Assembly: GCA_038496675.1 (NCBI GenBank)
Contig: CM076663.1
Location: forward strand, 17,827,290-17,891,289
Source: Rachycentron canadum
Lineage: Eukaryota; Chordata; Actinopteri; Carangiformes; Rachycentridae
Length of the DNA: 64,000 nucleotides
Reading direction: 5' to 3'
Shown: positions 62,805 through 64,000 of the stretch, piece by piece
Layout of the letters: each line of letters starts with the position of its first letter
Position numbering within the stretch: the stretch's first letter is position 1
The notes under the pieces: generated by a model
The model's input: the letters and a program-made list of their open reading frames with translations, nothing else
The model's database searches: none
What the model was told of the DNA's origin: nothing
Position numbers and translations under genes: made by a program

Positions 62805-63846
62805 GACAGACAGCTACATGGGCAGGCTTTGGCGAGCTGTGGCACTTCACCTAGTTGATCTTAAGTGAGTCCAACTGTGATATTCAACGTACCCATCATT
62901 TAACATAGTTTTATGATGATCAAGACCAAAGATTTAGACCTCAGAGAAACACCCAGGAACAGCTGCTTCAGCTGTTTGTGAGTTCAAACTTTTTTCAAAC
63001 GTTTTAATGCTGATTTACATCACTAAATTAAAATGGGTCACAACACACAAAGGAGTTTTTAGTTCGAACCAGATACTGATGCAGCATTCAAAACTGCAGT
63101 TAGTTTAGATGGATGAGTCAAAGAGATGATACAGCTAAAAAAGATTACCTGACAATGTCAAAATGGTGTTTCATAAAGATGTAAACAATGAAGATGTACA
63201 ATTATATTTTCCACAAAAACCATGATATTAAACTGTATACATTAGTAAGAAAAACTATTAAAAACTCATGCTGGTGTTTGCAATGTTTTAGCACTTAAGG
63301 GAAAGAATTTGTCATTTTCAGAAATAAGCCCATTTAATTTCTTGCTTACAGTGAAATGATAAGACTCCCGTCTGCTAAATTATGTAGCTTCAGCCTGTAG
63401 CTGGTTAGCGCTAAAGCGAAGCCCGGCTCTGAGTGACATGCAGCGGCTGTGGTCCAAAAGTCAAAGTAATCTCCTTTTCTGCTGTGGTGAAACCACAATG
63501 GTGCATTGCTTTAAATGTTGCTGTGGCAAAGAATTCTCCTTACTTTTTGGAAAGGGAAGCCCAGTGTTTCTTTTGCCAAAGGAGATAAGAAAGGAAACAT
63601 TCAAGCTCCTTTCCTTATCATTTAGAGAATTCGAAACCGCTCTGGATTTAATGAAGTGACGCAGGACTCTCTTTTAAGAACAAACAAGTCGGTGTTAGTC
63701 GTGAGGAAGATCCATGAGGAAGAAGGTGGTGCTATGGTGAGGAAAAACCAAAGAGAAATCTCTGATCATGTGGAGCTGATGAGGGGCGGGGTGTGAAAAG
63801 GCAGATGGGGGAGGCAGGAGCATCAGTCTTTTCCAGCTGCTTGCTG

Positions 63847-63847
<1 letters not shown>

Positions 63848-63880
<33 letters not shown>
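63848..63880. repeat. CA microsatellite
   Basis: Uninterrupted (CA)n near the window end. Confidence 0.95.
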
Positions 63881-63882
<2 letters not shown>

Positions 63883-64000
63883 ACGACAAGGTTACGACCC
63901 TTCTGCTTCTCCCTCTTTGTCTCCCTCCCTCTGTTTTCCGCTTCATTTTCTGACACCCTCTTCCTCCCTGTCTTGCTCTCCCCCCTTTTTCCAACACTCG

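Larger units (their letters stand above)
48500..64000. other. 15-kb region upstream of hpca; no coding gene recognised
   Basis: Apart from the repeats listed separately, no open frame here has family resemblance or believable exon structure. As hpca has an untranslated leader, this is probably its first intron and/or upstream regulatory domain. A GC- and CpG-richer patch at about 59240-59440 is the best candidate for a promoter/leader exon, with no convincing donor. Complex, non-repetitive stretches near 50780-50930, 51600-51690 and 54050-54320 look like possible conserved non-coding elements; this needs alignment. Confidence 0.45.

Noticed and set aside
63061..63072. agttcgaacc as a possible tRNA T-loop
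   Set aside because: No acceptor stem, D-arm or anticodon arm can be folded around it on either strand.

Overview
This is a eukaryotic window from a teleost fish. The evidence is vertebrate genes broken by GT-AG introns, teleost-type interspersed repeats, many (CA)n, (ATT)n and homopolymer tracts, AT-rich intergenic DNA, and one 400-N assembly gap inside a (TA)n tract. I see no operons, CRISPR arrays, tRNA or rRNA genes, and no intact transposase or viral gene. All exon coordinates come from reading splice sites, reading frames and family resemblance by eye; no alignment was run.

Five protein-coding genes can be rebuilt. (1) hmbox1, minus strand, CDS 10764-20168: an HNF1-like homeobox/telomere-repeat-binding factor in eight core coding exons giving 405 residues. 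A frame-neutral candidate ninth exon (16446-16670) would add 75 residues between the POU-like domain and the homeodomain. Two candidate 5'UTR exons end at 21465 and 22680. (2) A GJB4-like connexin, plus strand, 24448-25402, split by a 124-bp intron inside the coding sequence. (3) A GJB3-like connexin, plus strand, 27495-28226, with an uninterrupted coding sequence. (4) tmem54, plus strand, 29812-36917, six coding exons giving 320 residues, with an unusually long proline-rich tail. (5) hpca (hippocalcin), minus strand, 40963-48422, four coding exons giving 193 residues. The tail-to-tail tmem54/hpca pair matches the arrangement at human 1p35; the two connexins correspond to the GJB3/GJB4 cluster at human 1p34.

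Layout: 1-10.7 kb is repeat-rich with no firm gene. It holds a perfect 16-bp hairpin, a decayed LINE-like tail, a diverged tandem array at about 4-7 kb and two orphan exon-like segments. 10.7-22.9 kb is hmbox1 and its promoter region; 22.9-24.4 kb is spacer; 24.4-29.2 kb is the connexin pair; 29.7-37.5 kb is tmem54; 40-48.5 kb is hpca. 48.5-64 kb has no recognisable coding gene. It carries repeats, a nested insertion with a 6-bp target duplication and some complex sequence that may be regulatory for hpca.

The genes do not form one pathway. Their products are a nuclear chromatin/telomere factor, two gap-junction subunits that could co-assemble in epithelium, a four-pass membrane protein and a neuronal calcium sensor. 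The observations most worth checking are the hmbox1 cassette exon, the intron in one of two neighbouring connexins, the tmem54 tail, the unexplained 44-codon open segment with a poly(A) signal antisense to hpca intron 2, and the diverged higher-order repeat array.
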